From a bacterium (GTDB lineage: Bacteria > Zhuqueibacterota > QNDG01 > DSAB01), in NCBI GenBank assembly GCA_016931965.1, contig JAFGDT010000079.1, forward strand, positions 124,001 to 188,000: a stretch of 64,000 nucleotides of DNA, written 5' to 3'. The translations under genes were made by a program, and so were the position numbers. Below, one piece after another: positions 51,109 through 60,081 of this stretch. Numbering within the stretch: position 1 is the stretch's first letter; each line of letters starts with the position of its first letter. The notes under the pieces are model-generated. The model searched no databases. It saw only the letters and a program-made list of their open reading frames with translations, and was not told the DNA's origin.

Positions 51109-52396
51109 TGCTTTTTTCCATTTTTATGAATTTGTCTTTATATTTATAACTCGATTTTTCATCTACATTTACAAAACCATTTTTTATTAGATGTGCATTA
51201 ATAAATGTTTTGTTCTTCAGATAAACATAACATAATAGATTGTTCTCTTCATCATGTTTTTTACTGTCATATTTTAAAAAGATTTTTTGATTTTTTAGTT
51301 TCTTCTGTAAAAAATCGATGGCACTTCCATTTGTATTTCTTTTTTCCCTTATGCCAATAAGTCTAATTCTTAAGCCATTGTTTAGCTCTAATACTTCTGG
51401 ACTAATTATTTCTTTAACGCTAAAATATTCCTCTCTCTGACTTGAATTATTATCTAATTTAGAACCAAACTGTAGTTTTTTAGGGTCTATTTTTTTATCA
51501 AATGCATGTGGATCTTTGAATATATAGGGAAGTTTTTTTATTTTTTCATTGAAATCGATGTTTAGTTTCTTTTGAACAATGTATTCAATTTTTGAATTAG
51601 ATATTTCTAATTGATTATTTTCAATCTTGTTTTTTATTAATGGAATAAATTCAGAATTGATTTCGTAGCCTACTGAATTTCGTTGTAATCGTTTTGCCGC
51701 TAATGATGTTGTTCCACTACCTAAAAAGGGATCTAATACAGTGTCACCAACGAAAGAAAACATTTTAATCAATCTATAAGGTAATTGTTCAGGGAACATT
51801 GCAATGTGCCCATCTTGTCTTGCACCACCAAAGTTCCAATGACCGGAAAAATATTCTTTCCATTCTTCTTTAGTCATTTTTGACAATTCTTTAAGCCTTG
51901 TATTGGGCCTTGATGGTTTGCCAAGCTTTTTAAATAATAAAATAAATTCGTAGTCTATAGATAAAATTCCATTCCTTGGCGAAGGGAAGCTACCCATAAT
52001 ACTAGCGCCGCCTGTTGTATTTGTAGTAGTTTTCTTTTGCCAAATAATTGCACCCATATAATCAAAGCCTATGCTTTCACAAAACTTGATAATTTCAGTT
52101 CTTATTGGTATTACTTTATATCTACCATAATAGACAGAGCGTGCAAATTGATCGCCAATATTGATGCATAATCTACAACCATTAGCTAATACTCTGTTAC
52201 ATTCATTCCAGACCAAATTTAAATTGTTAATATAGCTTTCATAGCTATCATCGAAGCCAATTTGTTTTTTATTTCCGTAATCTTTTAATTGCCAGTATGG
52301 GGGTGATGTAATAATAAGATGTACTGAATGGTCTAAAACTTCCGACATACATCTGCTATCGCCATTTATTATTCGATGTTTTATTTCAATATTCAT
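51101..52396 (-). CDS. Type II N4-cytosine DNA methyltransferase with SNase-like C-terminus
   Basis: The enzyme protects host DNA from the linked nuclease. TSPPYW (30-35) is motif IV of N4-cytosine methyltransferases and LDPFLGSGTTSLAAKRL (221-237) is motif I, so it has the beta order IV..I. Residues about 325-428 are an extra module: VLELNNGLRIRLIGI, AIDFLQKKLKNQKIFLKYD, LLCYVYLKNKTFINAHLIKNGFVNVD, matching the staphylococcal-nuclease OB fold. The Arg of YGR is replaced (ENNLLCYVY), so this part probably binds rather than cuts nucleic acid. A 7-bp inverted repeat abuts the start. Confidence 0.88.
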   Translation of the reverse strand: MNIEIKHRIINGDSRCMSEVLDHSVHLIITSPPYWQLKDYGNKKQIGFDDSYESYINNLNLVWNECNRVLANGCRLCINIGDQFARSVYYGRYKVIPIRTEIIKFCESIGFDYMGAIIWQKKTTTNTTGGASIMGSFPSPRNGILSIDYEFILLFKKLGKPSRPNTRLKELSKMTKEEWKEYFSGHWNFGGARQDGHIAMFPEQLPYRLIKMFSFVGDTVLDPFLGSGTTSLAAKRLQRNSVGYEINSEFIPLIKNKIENNQLEISNSKIEYIVQKKLNIDFNEKIKKLPYIFKDPHAFDKKIDPKKLQFGSKLDNNSSQREEYFSVKEIISPEVLELNNGLRIRLIGIREKRNTNGSAIDFLQKKLKNQKIFLKYDSKKHDEENNLLCYVYLKNKTFINAHLIKNGFVNVDEKSSYKYKDKFIKMEKSNG

Positions 52397-52413
52397 CTAT
52401 GAGCAACTCATAG
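52397..52413 (-). promoter_or_regulatory. Inverted repeat touching the methyltransferase start codon
   Basis: CTATGAG and CTCATAG, 7-nt perfect arms around CAA, lie immediately upstream of the ATG at 52396. On the mRNA this is a hairpin replacing the usual ribosome binding site. It could be an operator for autoregulation or a translational control element of the R-M operon. Confidence 0.5.
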
Positions 52414-52915
52414 GATGGATAAAAGATATTATTTACAGTTAAATATAACAAAGATTGCAAAATATATCAATACTTAATCGCTCAGGATTTCCTAATTCTG
52501 TGTGTCTTATTATAGTGCTCCTGCCCCAAATTTCTTTATATCCGTTCTTCTATTGTTTTTCCTGAATTACATGGACTTTGAAATCCAATTGTTATTAGCT
52601 TCGGGTAAGGATGCCTGAGTTGATCAACCAATAGTTATTGAGATGTTGTATTTTGTTTATTTTTTATATGCTTTTTTTATGTGCAATTCTTAATATGAGA
52701 ACGCTATCTGCATCAAGGATGGTATATATAACCCAATAATCTCCAATAAGAACCGAAATTATCAAGATATTTTTTTATATCACAGCGGCTGACTATTAGC
52801 TATTTGTTCTTGTTTTTATGACGTTATGGTTTTTAATATGAATCCCCTCGATCGTTCAAGGGCTATGCCCCTGGTCGATCGGTTTTAAATACTAGATGTT
52901 CCTGATGTCCACGGG
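52414..52915. other. Gene-poor AT-rich stretch beside the R-M island
   Basis: About 500 nt with no intact gene. It contains a decayed RelE-like fragment (next entry) and, at about 52848-52887, a GC-rich hairpin built on CGATCG arms that ends in TTTT on the plus strand. No tRNA or direct repeats were found that would mark an insertion site. Confidence 0.5.
52664..52747 (-). pseudogene. RelE/ParE-type toxin, C-terminal remnant
   Basis: The last 27 codons before a TAA read IGDYWVIYTILDADSVLIL then RIAHKKSI, the end of RelE toxins (family pattern RIGDYRVIYxI...VxRIGHRxxxY). The preceding sequence, in this frame, is broken and no antitoxin gene is visible. It is a decayed toxin-antitoxin locus, fitting an island of mobile defence genes. 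Confidence 0.5.
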
Positions 52916-53953
52916 TCAATAGAAAGAAATCCAATCCGTAACGATTTGAAAGGCTTCGGCCCGGTGCGATAGGTGTTGTTCTTCTCCGTTTTCCATAACG
53001 GTCTCACTGAACCAGTGGTCACTGCCGGGCAATACATGGTAGGTCAAATTGGTCTTGCCCAGCCGGATGAACTCGAGTTTAACATAGTCTGCCTGCAGTA
53101 TGGGGCTGTTCCGGTCATTTGAGCCGTTGACAAACAGAATGGGGATGTCCAGTTTTACGAGGTCTTCCAGAGGAATATAGTCACAAAAACTGCCCCACCG
53201 TTTGTAGGGATGACCGTCGTACCATTTGTCGGTGTTGTCCGGGTCGCTGTAAATTTTCTCGTATATGGCAAACAAGCTGTCCACTGCTGCCTGCGCTTCG
53301 TCATGTGTCATTATGCCCATGGCGGCATCCATTCTTCTGTTGATGATACTCGAATAAAACTGGTTCAGACCGGTGCTGATGACACTCACCAGGTGGGTGA
53401 TCTTGTCGTTTTCTGCGGCGAGCCTGGTGACGATGATGCCACCCTCGGAATATCCGATGGCAATGATTTTATCTTCTGAAATATGCAGCATGTTGCAAAG
53501 GGTGTCAATGACGACCGAACTGGCCTGGATCTCCCATTCCATCCCGCATTTTTCGATGTATTCATCCGAAGGCTGATAGTCTTCCAGGTTCTGCAGTGGA
53601 TTGATTTCTTCGACCCGCATGGTATCGCAGAAGGGTGTTCCCGGTCTTCCGATAAAAGCGACATGGTAATCATCTGAATAGGCATAGATCTGGTCCGGGG
53701 GGACGGTTCCAATTTTCAAAGCACTTTCTTCGGTCTGTACAACCAGCATGGTGGGCAACCCTCTGCAACCGCTGTAGAGAAACAAAAGGGGTTTTTCCTC
53801 ATCGATGCCCTTCGCTGTCACGTAAAAGTTGATCTCTCCGAGTTGGGCATTGTCGATGTGAAAAGCTTTTAGCCCCCAGTCTTCGGGCGCAATGCCCTGA
53901 GCAAACAGATTCTGCATGATGATAAAGGGAATCAGGATCATCATTTTTTTCAT
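52916..53953 (-). CDS. Secreted alpha/beta-hydrolase-fold protein
   Basis: A signal peptide (1-19, MKKMMILIPFIIMQNLFAQ) precedes a hydrolase fold of about 325 residues. The nucleophile elbow is AIGYSEGGIIV (Ser near 168), the acid NGSNDRNSP (Asp near 279) and the His GSDHWFSE (near 311), a complete triad. LFLYSGCRGLPTMLV may hold the oxyanion hole. The substrate is unknown; ester or peptide bonds are likely. It is alone on the minus strand next to the TPM genes. Confidence 0.8.
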   Translation of the reverse strand: MKKMMILIPFIIMQNLFAQGIAPEDWGLKAFHIDNAQLGEINFYVTAKGIDEEKPLLFLYSGCRGLPTMLVVQTEESALKIGTVPPDQIYAYSDDYHVAFIGRPGTPFCDTMRVEEINPLQNLEDYQPSDEYIEKCGMEWEIQASSVVIDTLCNMLHISEDKIIAIGYSEGGIIVTRLAAENDKITHLVSVISTGLNQFYSSIINRRMDAAMGIMTHDEAQAAVDSLFAIYEKIYSDPDNTDKWYDGHPYKRWGSFCDYIPLEDLVKLDIPILFVNGSNDRNSPILQADYVKLEFIRLGKTNLTYHVLPGSDHWFSETVMENGEEQHLSHRAEAFQIVTDWISFY

Positions 53954-54088
53954 TTGTGACCACCTTTCTGTTTCTATCCTGTAGGTGCAGCCTCGGAGCG
54001 ATCGGATTGTGTGTCATGTGTTTTAACCAGATTGCCGGGCTGCTCTACCGTGTAAAATATGGATATCCATTCAATTGCCATTCTCACC

Positions 54089-55051
54089 CTACCATCTGCC
54101 GGATGCGCCTCCTCCGCCTGATGATCCACCTCCTCCGGAAAAACTGGAACTGGAAAATCCCGACCTCCCGGAGCTCCAGGATCCGCCGGAACCTCCTGAA
54201 GAAATTCTGAAACCGCCTATAGAGGCTCTTCCCTTTGTGCGCAGATCTTTTTTGGCTTTTTTATACCATTCCGTATTTTTTATAAACAGTTTGGTTGCTG
54301 GAAAAGCAATCAGATAGGTGATCAGGCAGATAAAGGCACCTCCAGAGCCCAGTACAATGATTGGAAACATGGCCCAGAAAGGAATCAGGAAAAAGTAAAG
54401 AAACCAGCCGACACCCGGCGTGAAAATACCAATCGCAGTAAAAAGTCCAATAATGCCGAAAATAAAAGCGCCAATGAGAATGCGCTCCCGGATTGGAAGA
54501 TCCGGCCCTTCAAATTGAAGGATGCCCGATTCTCCCTCTGAATCCATTTCGCCTATAGAATCCGGAAGCCCGCCACTTTCCAGTACATTGATCACGGCCA
54601 GTGCACCCTCTGTGATCCCACCGTCATAATCTCCATCTTGAAATCGGGGGGTCATGATGGATCGAATAATCTGACCCGCTGTCCCGTCTGTGAGTGTTCC
54701 CTCAAGCCCGTATCCCACCTCAATGCGCATACGCCGGTCATTGGGAACAACGACAATCAGAATACCATTGTCCTTGCCCTGCTGGCCAAGTTTCCATGCT
54801 TCGAAAACCTCGACAGCATATTCTTCAATACTCTCACCCTGGATCGTGGGCACGGTCAGGATGGCGATCTGGTTCCCGGTACGGTCCTCGTGAGCTTTCA
54901 GGGTTTCTGTCAGCGATTGCCTTACGGATGGGGACAATATTTGCGCATTATCAGTCACCCGTCCGGTCAGATAGGGGATGTCCGCTCCCGTAAGTATTAA
55001 ACCCATCAGAAGCATTGTTGGCAGTAAAAAGAATCTTGATACTTTTTTCAT
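54089..55051 (-). CDS. TPM-domain protein with signal peptide (YgcG-like)
   Basis: Signal peptide at 1-24, then a TPM domain (about 25-150): IPYLTGRVTDNAQILSPSVRQSLTETLKAHEDRTGNQIAILTVPTI, VGYGLEGTLTDGTAGQIIRSIMTPRFQDGDYDGGI. Two or three membrane helices (about 190-250) follow, and a Gly/Ser-rich tail SSSSFSGGGGSSGGGGASGRW, the usual ending of YgcG-type proteins. TPM is linked to periplasmic or thylakoid maintenance; the activity is not settled. Its start overlaps the next TPM gene by 4 nt. Confidence 0.88.
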   Translation of the reverse strand: MKKVSRFFLLPTMLLMGLILTGADIPYLTGRVTDNAQILSPSVRQSLTETLKAHEDRTGNQIAILTVPTIQGESIEEYAVEVFEAWKLGQQGKDNGILIVVVPNDRRMRIEVGYGLEGTLTDGTAGQIIRSIMTPRFQDGDYDGGITEGALAVINVLESGGLPDSIGEMDSEGESGILQFEGPDLPIRERILIGAFIFGIIGLFTAIGIFTPGVGWFLYFFLIPFWAMFPIIVLGSGGAFICLITYLIAFPATKLFIKNTEWYKKAKKDLRTKGRASIGGFRISSGGSGGSWSSGRSGFSSSSFSGGGGSSGGGGASGRW

Positions 55052-55695
55052 ACGCCCTTCTCCTCAATCAAATCGTCGGGCAGTTCATTTTCACCCCCTT
55101 CTGGCCCGGCGGTTCCCAGAATGCGGGATAACCGCTCCAGACCGTTTTCGAATGCCTTTCCGATCTCTTTTCGTTTCAAAAAGGGCGTCATTGCCGCAAT
55201 GACGCTCTGTATGTCTTCTTCTTTTAATTGATTCTCCAATCCCCTGTCCGGCAGAATAACAATCCTGCGTTCGAACAGACTGACCAGCATCAGAATGCCC
55301 GTTCGATGATTCGTGGCGAAGAGCTCCCGCGAGAGAAACAGAGAATCTGCGTATTGTCTTACTTCCATCTCAGCGCGGTCGGCGGATAGAAATTGTCTGG
55401 CGAATGAAGGAATGATGACGGTTAGAAGCGCAAAGAGGATGCCGCATACCAGAGTGCTTGCCACTGCAACAAGCACCGTCACTTGCGGATACCAATCGTG
55501 AAAAGAAAGATTCAGAACAAAAAACAGCAGACCGGCAATGGATGCGCCCAGAGCAAAAACTTTCCAGGGCAATTCCGCATAGGAATCACTGCGCTGGATA
55601 ACAGCCAGTACGATCTGGGTCTTTGTCTTTTTTTCTGTTTCAGCGATCAGGTCATTAAGACGGCCACGGTCGTGATCTGATAGTGTTTGTTTCAT
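55048..55695 (-). CDS. TPM-domain membrane protein, second type
   Basis: The 215-residue partner of YgcG-like TPM proteins. N-terminal DRGRLNDLIAETEKKTKTQIVLAVIQRSDSYAELPWK, two membrane helices (about 42-65 and 72-95), then AEMEVRQYADSLFLSREL and GILMLVSLFERRIVILPDRGLENQL. It is a paired, inner-membrane TPM protein; both genes are translationally coupled and likely form one complex. Confidence 0.85.
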   Translation of the reverse strand: MKQTLSDHDRGRLNDLIAETEKKTKTQIVLAVIQRSDSYAELPWKVFALGASIAGLLFFVLNLSFHDWYPQVTVLVAVASTLVCGILFALLTVIIPSFARQFLSADRAEMEVRQYADSLFLSRELFATNHRTGILMLVSLFERRIVILPDRGLENQLKEEDIQSVIAAMTPFLKRKEIGKAFENGLERLSRILGTAGPEGGENELPDDLIEEKGV

Positions 55696-55709
55696 GTGAG
55701 ATACCCTGA

Positions 55710-57800
55710 TTAAAGGTTATTTAATTTGGCGATGGCTTCTTCAGCCGCTTTTAACAAGGGTTCCACGGAAATGGATTCTCCCACAGCGGCCTGCATCCAG
55801 GCGTCGGGAATGATCGAACCCAACGTGCACATCCGCTCCATCTCCGTTCCCAGATTTTTATCTTTGAGATACTGTTCGATCTGAAAAGAGATGATGAATC
55901 CCAGAGGATAATCGGGAAGATAGAGCCCATAAGCAATCATGTGGGAATAGACACCGAGAAGGATCACGTCCTCAACACCAAAAACGGGTGCATAGTATCT
56001 GTTCCAGACATCCTTCGCGATCTGAATGACCGCTTCTTTCAGCTCGGATGGGGTGGCTTCCGGATGGTCATACATCCAGTGCCAGACCTGCATGTCCACG
56101 AGCGACACGCCGCCGATTTCATAAGTCGACCAGAGTATATCCAGTGTCTCCAGATATTCTTCTTCAGGATTTTGGGTCTTCACGTTTAAAAGGTCCAGAT
56201 CCCGGGCCTGGAAAATAAATGCAAACGCTTCTGTAAAAGCTGTGTTGGGAACCCCTCTCAACAGCGTGTGATCAATGCGGTTGAGCGAGAAGACCTGTTC
56301 GCAGTTGTGACCCAGTTCATGCATGGCAATGTTATACCCTTTGTAGTTCATCCCATCAGACGGAACCCGTGTGCGGAGGTGGGCATTGTCCACCCGCCGT
56401 CCGGCGGACATAGCATGGCCAGCACCCCTTGCGGGGTCCACGGAAATTTTCGAAGCCAGAAATGCGGCATTCTCCTGCGAGAATCCCACTTTTTGAAGGA
56501 TGTTGGGCAGATCACTCTGGAATACCCCGACCGAGGGATATTTGTCTGAAACGATTTGATCGAGCCGGGATTCATCCAAACCGCCCTGTGATTTGAACCC
56601 GTTGTACCAGATGTCAAACGGACGAAGAGGCCGCCCCAGTCTTTTTTCGATCAGTCTCGCCGTCTGTTCGATTACGGGCGAAGAAAGGACGGTTTGAAAA
56701 AGCGCTTCGACTGTCTCTTCCGGGATTTCTCTGTCATGCTGAAACGTGCGATCCATTTTTGTCGGCATGGTCGGATAATAGGGATCGGATAATTTCTCGG
56801 CCCGAAATATGTTGAACAGGTGCGCATACCGCTGGTCGGGTTCACGGGAACCATCGATGGAAGCTGGACCGGCCATTTTCTCTACATCGTCTGCTGTTGA
56901 AGCGGCCACTCCGTTGGTCGCGAGATTCCAGTCAACAGCCGGGTTGTTGATGACCACCTGCGGAATTTCCTGCTGAATAATATTCTCCATGATCTGTTGA
57001 ATCGTCTCCTGCCTGACAAGCCCATCGGCTTTGGCGTACTGAGCCTTAAGTTCATCCCGAAGGCCCCAATGGCTGATCAGTATCAATCCGGGAGGGAATA
57101 ACCGCTGCCCGTTTTCATCGATTACATGGTGCATGTAAATATTGTAATTGTTGATATAATTCTCTGTGGAGACGTAAGCCCGGTTGATTTCCTGTTCCAC
57201 TTCAGACGGCACACGGACATAAAAGTTTTCAACCAGACGGGCCTGAGCCCACTCTTCCCGGGACCAGGATAGTCCCCGTTCAAGGCGCTCTTCGAGCGTG
57301 TACAACGGGAAATTGAGCAGGGCGACAAAAGCAATTTTGTTTTTGAAAAAATCTTCAGTCACATGGGCGGTGGGTGCGTATTCCGCAAACAGCATATCCA
57401 CAGGCAACATTGGACCGATGTCAAGGTGCATCGGCTCACTGAGCTCACGATAGACTTCCTGCAGATGCCCGAGTACACTTTCAAAATTGTGTTCATACTG
57501 GTCAACCGTTTTTTGGAGCATTTCCGGATCGGCGATATAATACTCTTTACAAAAATTTGAAAAGGATTCTATATTGCCATCTTCCTCACGCCAAAACCGG
57601 GCAACCTGTCTGACGCCCCGTTCGATACGTGTGCGTTCGCTTTCACCGTGAATAGATATCAATTCATTGATTACAGATTCTGATTGTGATTCATTGATAA
57701 ACATCATCTGACCGCCTCCCTCTCTTTGAATGCCCAATAAATTCATAACCAGTAACGATAGACAAATACTCATCAATGTGATGCTTTTGGTTTTCATCAT
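55710..57800 (-). CDS. Putative secreted zinc metallopeptidase
   Basis: A signal peptide (about 1-24, ITLMSICLSLLVMNLLG) precedes a 670-residue body. Residues 494-498 are HELGH with Glu524 (TEAFAFIFQ) 30 residues on, the gluzincin pattern of M3/M32-like peptidases. The surrounding YNIAMHELGHNCEQVFS and SLVDMQVWHWMYDHP support a helical oligopeptidase-like fold. It resembles uncharacterised FCB proteins; the substrate is unknown. GH97 lies upstream on the same strand. Confidence 0.75.
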   Translation of the reverse strand: MMKTKSITLMSICLSLLVMNLLGIQREGGGQMMFINESQSESVINELISIHGESERTRIERGVRQVARFWREEDGNIESFSNFCKEYYIADPEMLQKTVDQYEHNFESVLGHLQEVYRELSEPMHLDIGPMLPVDMLFAEYAPTAHVTEDFFKNKIAFVALLNFPLYTLEERLERGLSWSREEWAQARLVENFYVRVPSEVEQEINRAYVSTENYINNYNIYMHHVIDENGQRLFPPGLILISHWGLRDELKAQYAKADGLVRQETIQQIMENIIQQEIPQVVINNPAVDWNLATNGVAASTADDVEKMAGPASIDGSREPDQRYAHLFNIFRAEKLSDPYYPTMPTKMDRTFQHDREIPEETVEALFQTVLSSPVIEQTARLIEKRLGRPLRPFDIWYNGFKSQGGLDESRLDQIVSDKYPSVGVFQSDLPNILQKVGFSQENAAFLASKISVDPARGAGHAMSAGRRVDNAHLRTRVPSDGMNYKGYNIAMHELGHNCEQVFSLNRIDHTLLRGVPNTAFTEAFAFIFQARDLDLLNVKTQNPEEEYLETLDILWSTYEIGGVSLVDMQVWHWMYDHPEATPSELKEAVIQIAKDVWNRYYAPVFGVEDVILLGVYSHMIAYGLYLPDYPLGFIISFQIEQYLKDKNLGTEMERMCTLGSIIPDAWMQAAVGESISVEPLLKAAEEAIAKLNNL

Positions 57801-57821
57801 TTGGTCTCCTTTATCATTGGT

Positions 57822-59804
57822 TTATTGTATGGGAGTCAACCTTGCTACATATCCACCCCCGGGGATTAGCGGGACAGTCAGAATATCAGAAGGTTGAACA
57901 GTCGAATTCCGATAGATAATGGCCTTTGGGTACAATTCTATATTTGGATGGTCCATAAAGATATCTGTGGTATACTCACCTTCTTTGAGAAAATTAAGAG
58001 GGATAGAAAGTTCTCTTGCCGTCCAATCGGTCATTGAGCCAATAAACCATTCTTTCCCATATTTTCTCGCTATTGTAATGTAATCTCCAACCCGACCATT
58101 CAATACAATCGTCGTATCCCAGGTTGTAGGCACAGCTCTGAGAAAATCGATATATAGCCTGCTTCGGTTGCTGTCAGGTGTGTCCACAACCATCTGCAAT
58201 GGAGATTCATAGATCACATACATAGCCAGCTGATGACATTGTGTACCCATTGCCTGCGGAGGACGGGATCGGTAGTCGAATTGATCTGCAGTCACTGTGC
58301 GGAAACAGCCCGGTGTGAAATCCATCGGTCCGGCCAGCATCCGTGTGAATGGGATCATCAGTTCATGCTCAGGGTCACAGAGTCTGGATGTCTTGGCATA
58401 TTCAAGTCCCAAGACGGCTTCCTGGGTAATCAGATTGGGGTATGTTCTTTGGATGCCCGTCGGTTTACAGAATCCGTGGAGATTGACCAACAGATGGTGC
58501 TGGCTTGCTTTTTGAATGACATCATGGATAAAATTCACCATTTCCTGGTCATCGTGATTAATATAGTTGATCTGTACTCCCGATACACCCCATTTTTGAT
58601 ACAGGGGGAAGGCATAATCCATCTGATCTTGAACACATTCCCAGAACAGAGAGAGGATAATGCCTACGCCTTCTTTTTTCGCTTCATTCAAGATAGCGGG
58701 CAGATTCAATTCAGGAATGGGTATGGTGATGTCTTCATTCCGGTCTTGACTATTTCCGTACCAATTCGCATCAATTTGCAGATATTCAAATCCATTTTCG
58801 CGAGCGAATTCAAGATAATAGAGCATCGTTTCTGTATTGATTCCGCCCTCAAAATCAACATTACCTACCCAGTAATCGGACCATCCGGGCCAGACACATT
58901 TGCCCGGCCGAATCCATGACGGATCATCAATCACACACGTGTCATTCAATGTGAATATAAAGTTTGATTCGATGAGATCGCCGGGCTCTTCACCGATAAG
59001 AATGACCCGCCAGGGTGTTTGAAATGGGGTAGATCCGATGACTTTGATGTCAGGAGCGTCACGTCTGGGTGAAAGGGTACTCTCCAGTGCGTAAGGTGAA
59101 TTTTGCGCTTTTGTGAGATACATTCCCGCATAATTTTCAAGATCGGCTTCTGTAATAGCCATCCATACGCCACTGTTTGTATCGATCAATAACGGTAAAC
59201 CGATGATGGTTTGTTGTGATATTTTGCTGATGGTCATTGGTTGTATGTTGGATTCATAAGCTGTATTAAAAGCATTTAAGGGGAGAACATAGGCCAGATA
59301 ATCCTCAGCACAATCAAAAAGGGAATTCTCATTCGTGATTTGAAACGCATTCATTTCTGCCTGTTGTTGAAAAACATAGCGAAAAGCGATACCTTCATTG
59401 GAAACCCGAAAGATAATTTGAAACAATCGAAAGGGAATGTCTTTTTCCTGCATATAGAATGTGATTTCATTGTAATTGTTACGAATTCTCTTTTGGGTGC
59501 CATAGAAGGGGGTGATCCATTCATTTTTTTGTGTTCTTTTTATATTGTAGATTCTAAAGTTGGAATCCAATGGATCGGCATTCTTGAATTCAATTTCCAA
59601 AGGAGAATCTTGGATGATGGATGTGGTTTTATAACAGACATTATAGTAAAACCGTTCTTCTTCCAACAGTGAATTCAGCCTTGTATGTAAACTACAAAAA
59701 ACAACAATTTTGCCATCAGGAGAAGTGATCATTTCATCCGCAATACAAACATTTATCAATGTATGAAACCATAAAAAAAGAATGAGCCATTTTCTGTTCA
59801 ACAA
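57822..59804 (-). CDS. Glycoside hydrolase family 97 protein
   Basis: GH97 enzymes are alpha-glucosidases or alpha-galactosidases. A signal peptide (about 1-22) leads to an N-terminal beta-supersandwich (to about 290), then the barrel: WPGWSDYWVGNVDFEGGI, GFEYLQIDANWYG, GVQINYINHDDQEMVNFIHD, NLHGFCKPTGIQRTYPNLITQEAVLGLE, and a late WTARELSIPLNFL domain. The position that is the Asp nucleophile in retaining members (GVKxDF..xDDQ) is Asn413 here. The start is TTG, 10 nt after AGGAG. 660 residues is typical. Confidence 0.88.
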   Translation of the reverse strand: MLNRKWLILFLWFHTLINVCIADEMITSPDGKIVVFCSLHTRLNSLLEEERFYYNVCYKTTSIIQDSPLEIEFKNADPLDSNFRIYNIKRTQKNEWITPFYGTQKRIRNNYNEITFYMQEKDIPFRLFQIIFRVSNEGIAFRYVFQQQAEMNAFQITNENSLFDCAEDYLAYVLPLNAFNTAYESNIQPMTISKISQQTIIGLPLLIDTNSGVWMAITEADLENYAGMYLTKAQNSPYALESTLSPRRDAPDIKVIGSTPFQTPWRVILIGEEPGDLIESNFIFTLNDTCVIDDPSWIRPGKCVWPGWSDYWVGNVDFEGGINTETMLYYLEFARENGFEYLQIDANWYGNSQDRNEDITIPIPELNLPAILNEAKKEGVGIILSLFWECVQDQMDYAFPLYQKWGVSGVQINYINHDDQEMVNFIHDVIQKASQHHLLVNLHGFCKPTGIQRTYPNLITQEAVLGLEYAKTSRLCDPEHELMIPFTRMLAGPMDFTPGCFRTVTADQFDYRSRPPQAMGTQCHQLAMYVIYESPLQMVVDTPDSNRSRLYIDFLRAVPTTWDTTIVLNGRVGDYITIARKYGKEWFIGSMTDWTARELSIPLNFLKEGEYTTDIFMDHPNIELYPKAIIYRNSTVQPSDILTVPLIPGGGYVARLTPIQ

Positions 59805-60081
59805 AAGTCAGACACTCCTGATAGGTTGCTTTTTATTTTCGTTTATTGATAGCACGGGATGTTTCAACAAATGGGTTGAACCAATTTATTCAATGAATCT
59901 TTATGAGTGATATTATTTTCCCTTGATTATTTCATAAAAATACGTTTTCTTAGAGACATTGATTATAATATAATAAGTTTCTTTAGAGAAGGGAAATGTT
60001 TTTTACAAAGCAGTGCTTATTATTTGTATAAAAGGATGAATGATGATTAAACGATTTGTTCGGCTGTAAGGAGACTAAATC

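Noticed and set aside
59941-59980. Two overlapping TATAAT boxes upstream of the response regulator
   Set aside because: No acceptable -35 lies 16-18 nt upstream of either; I see an AT-rich stretch only.
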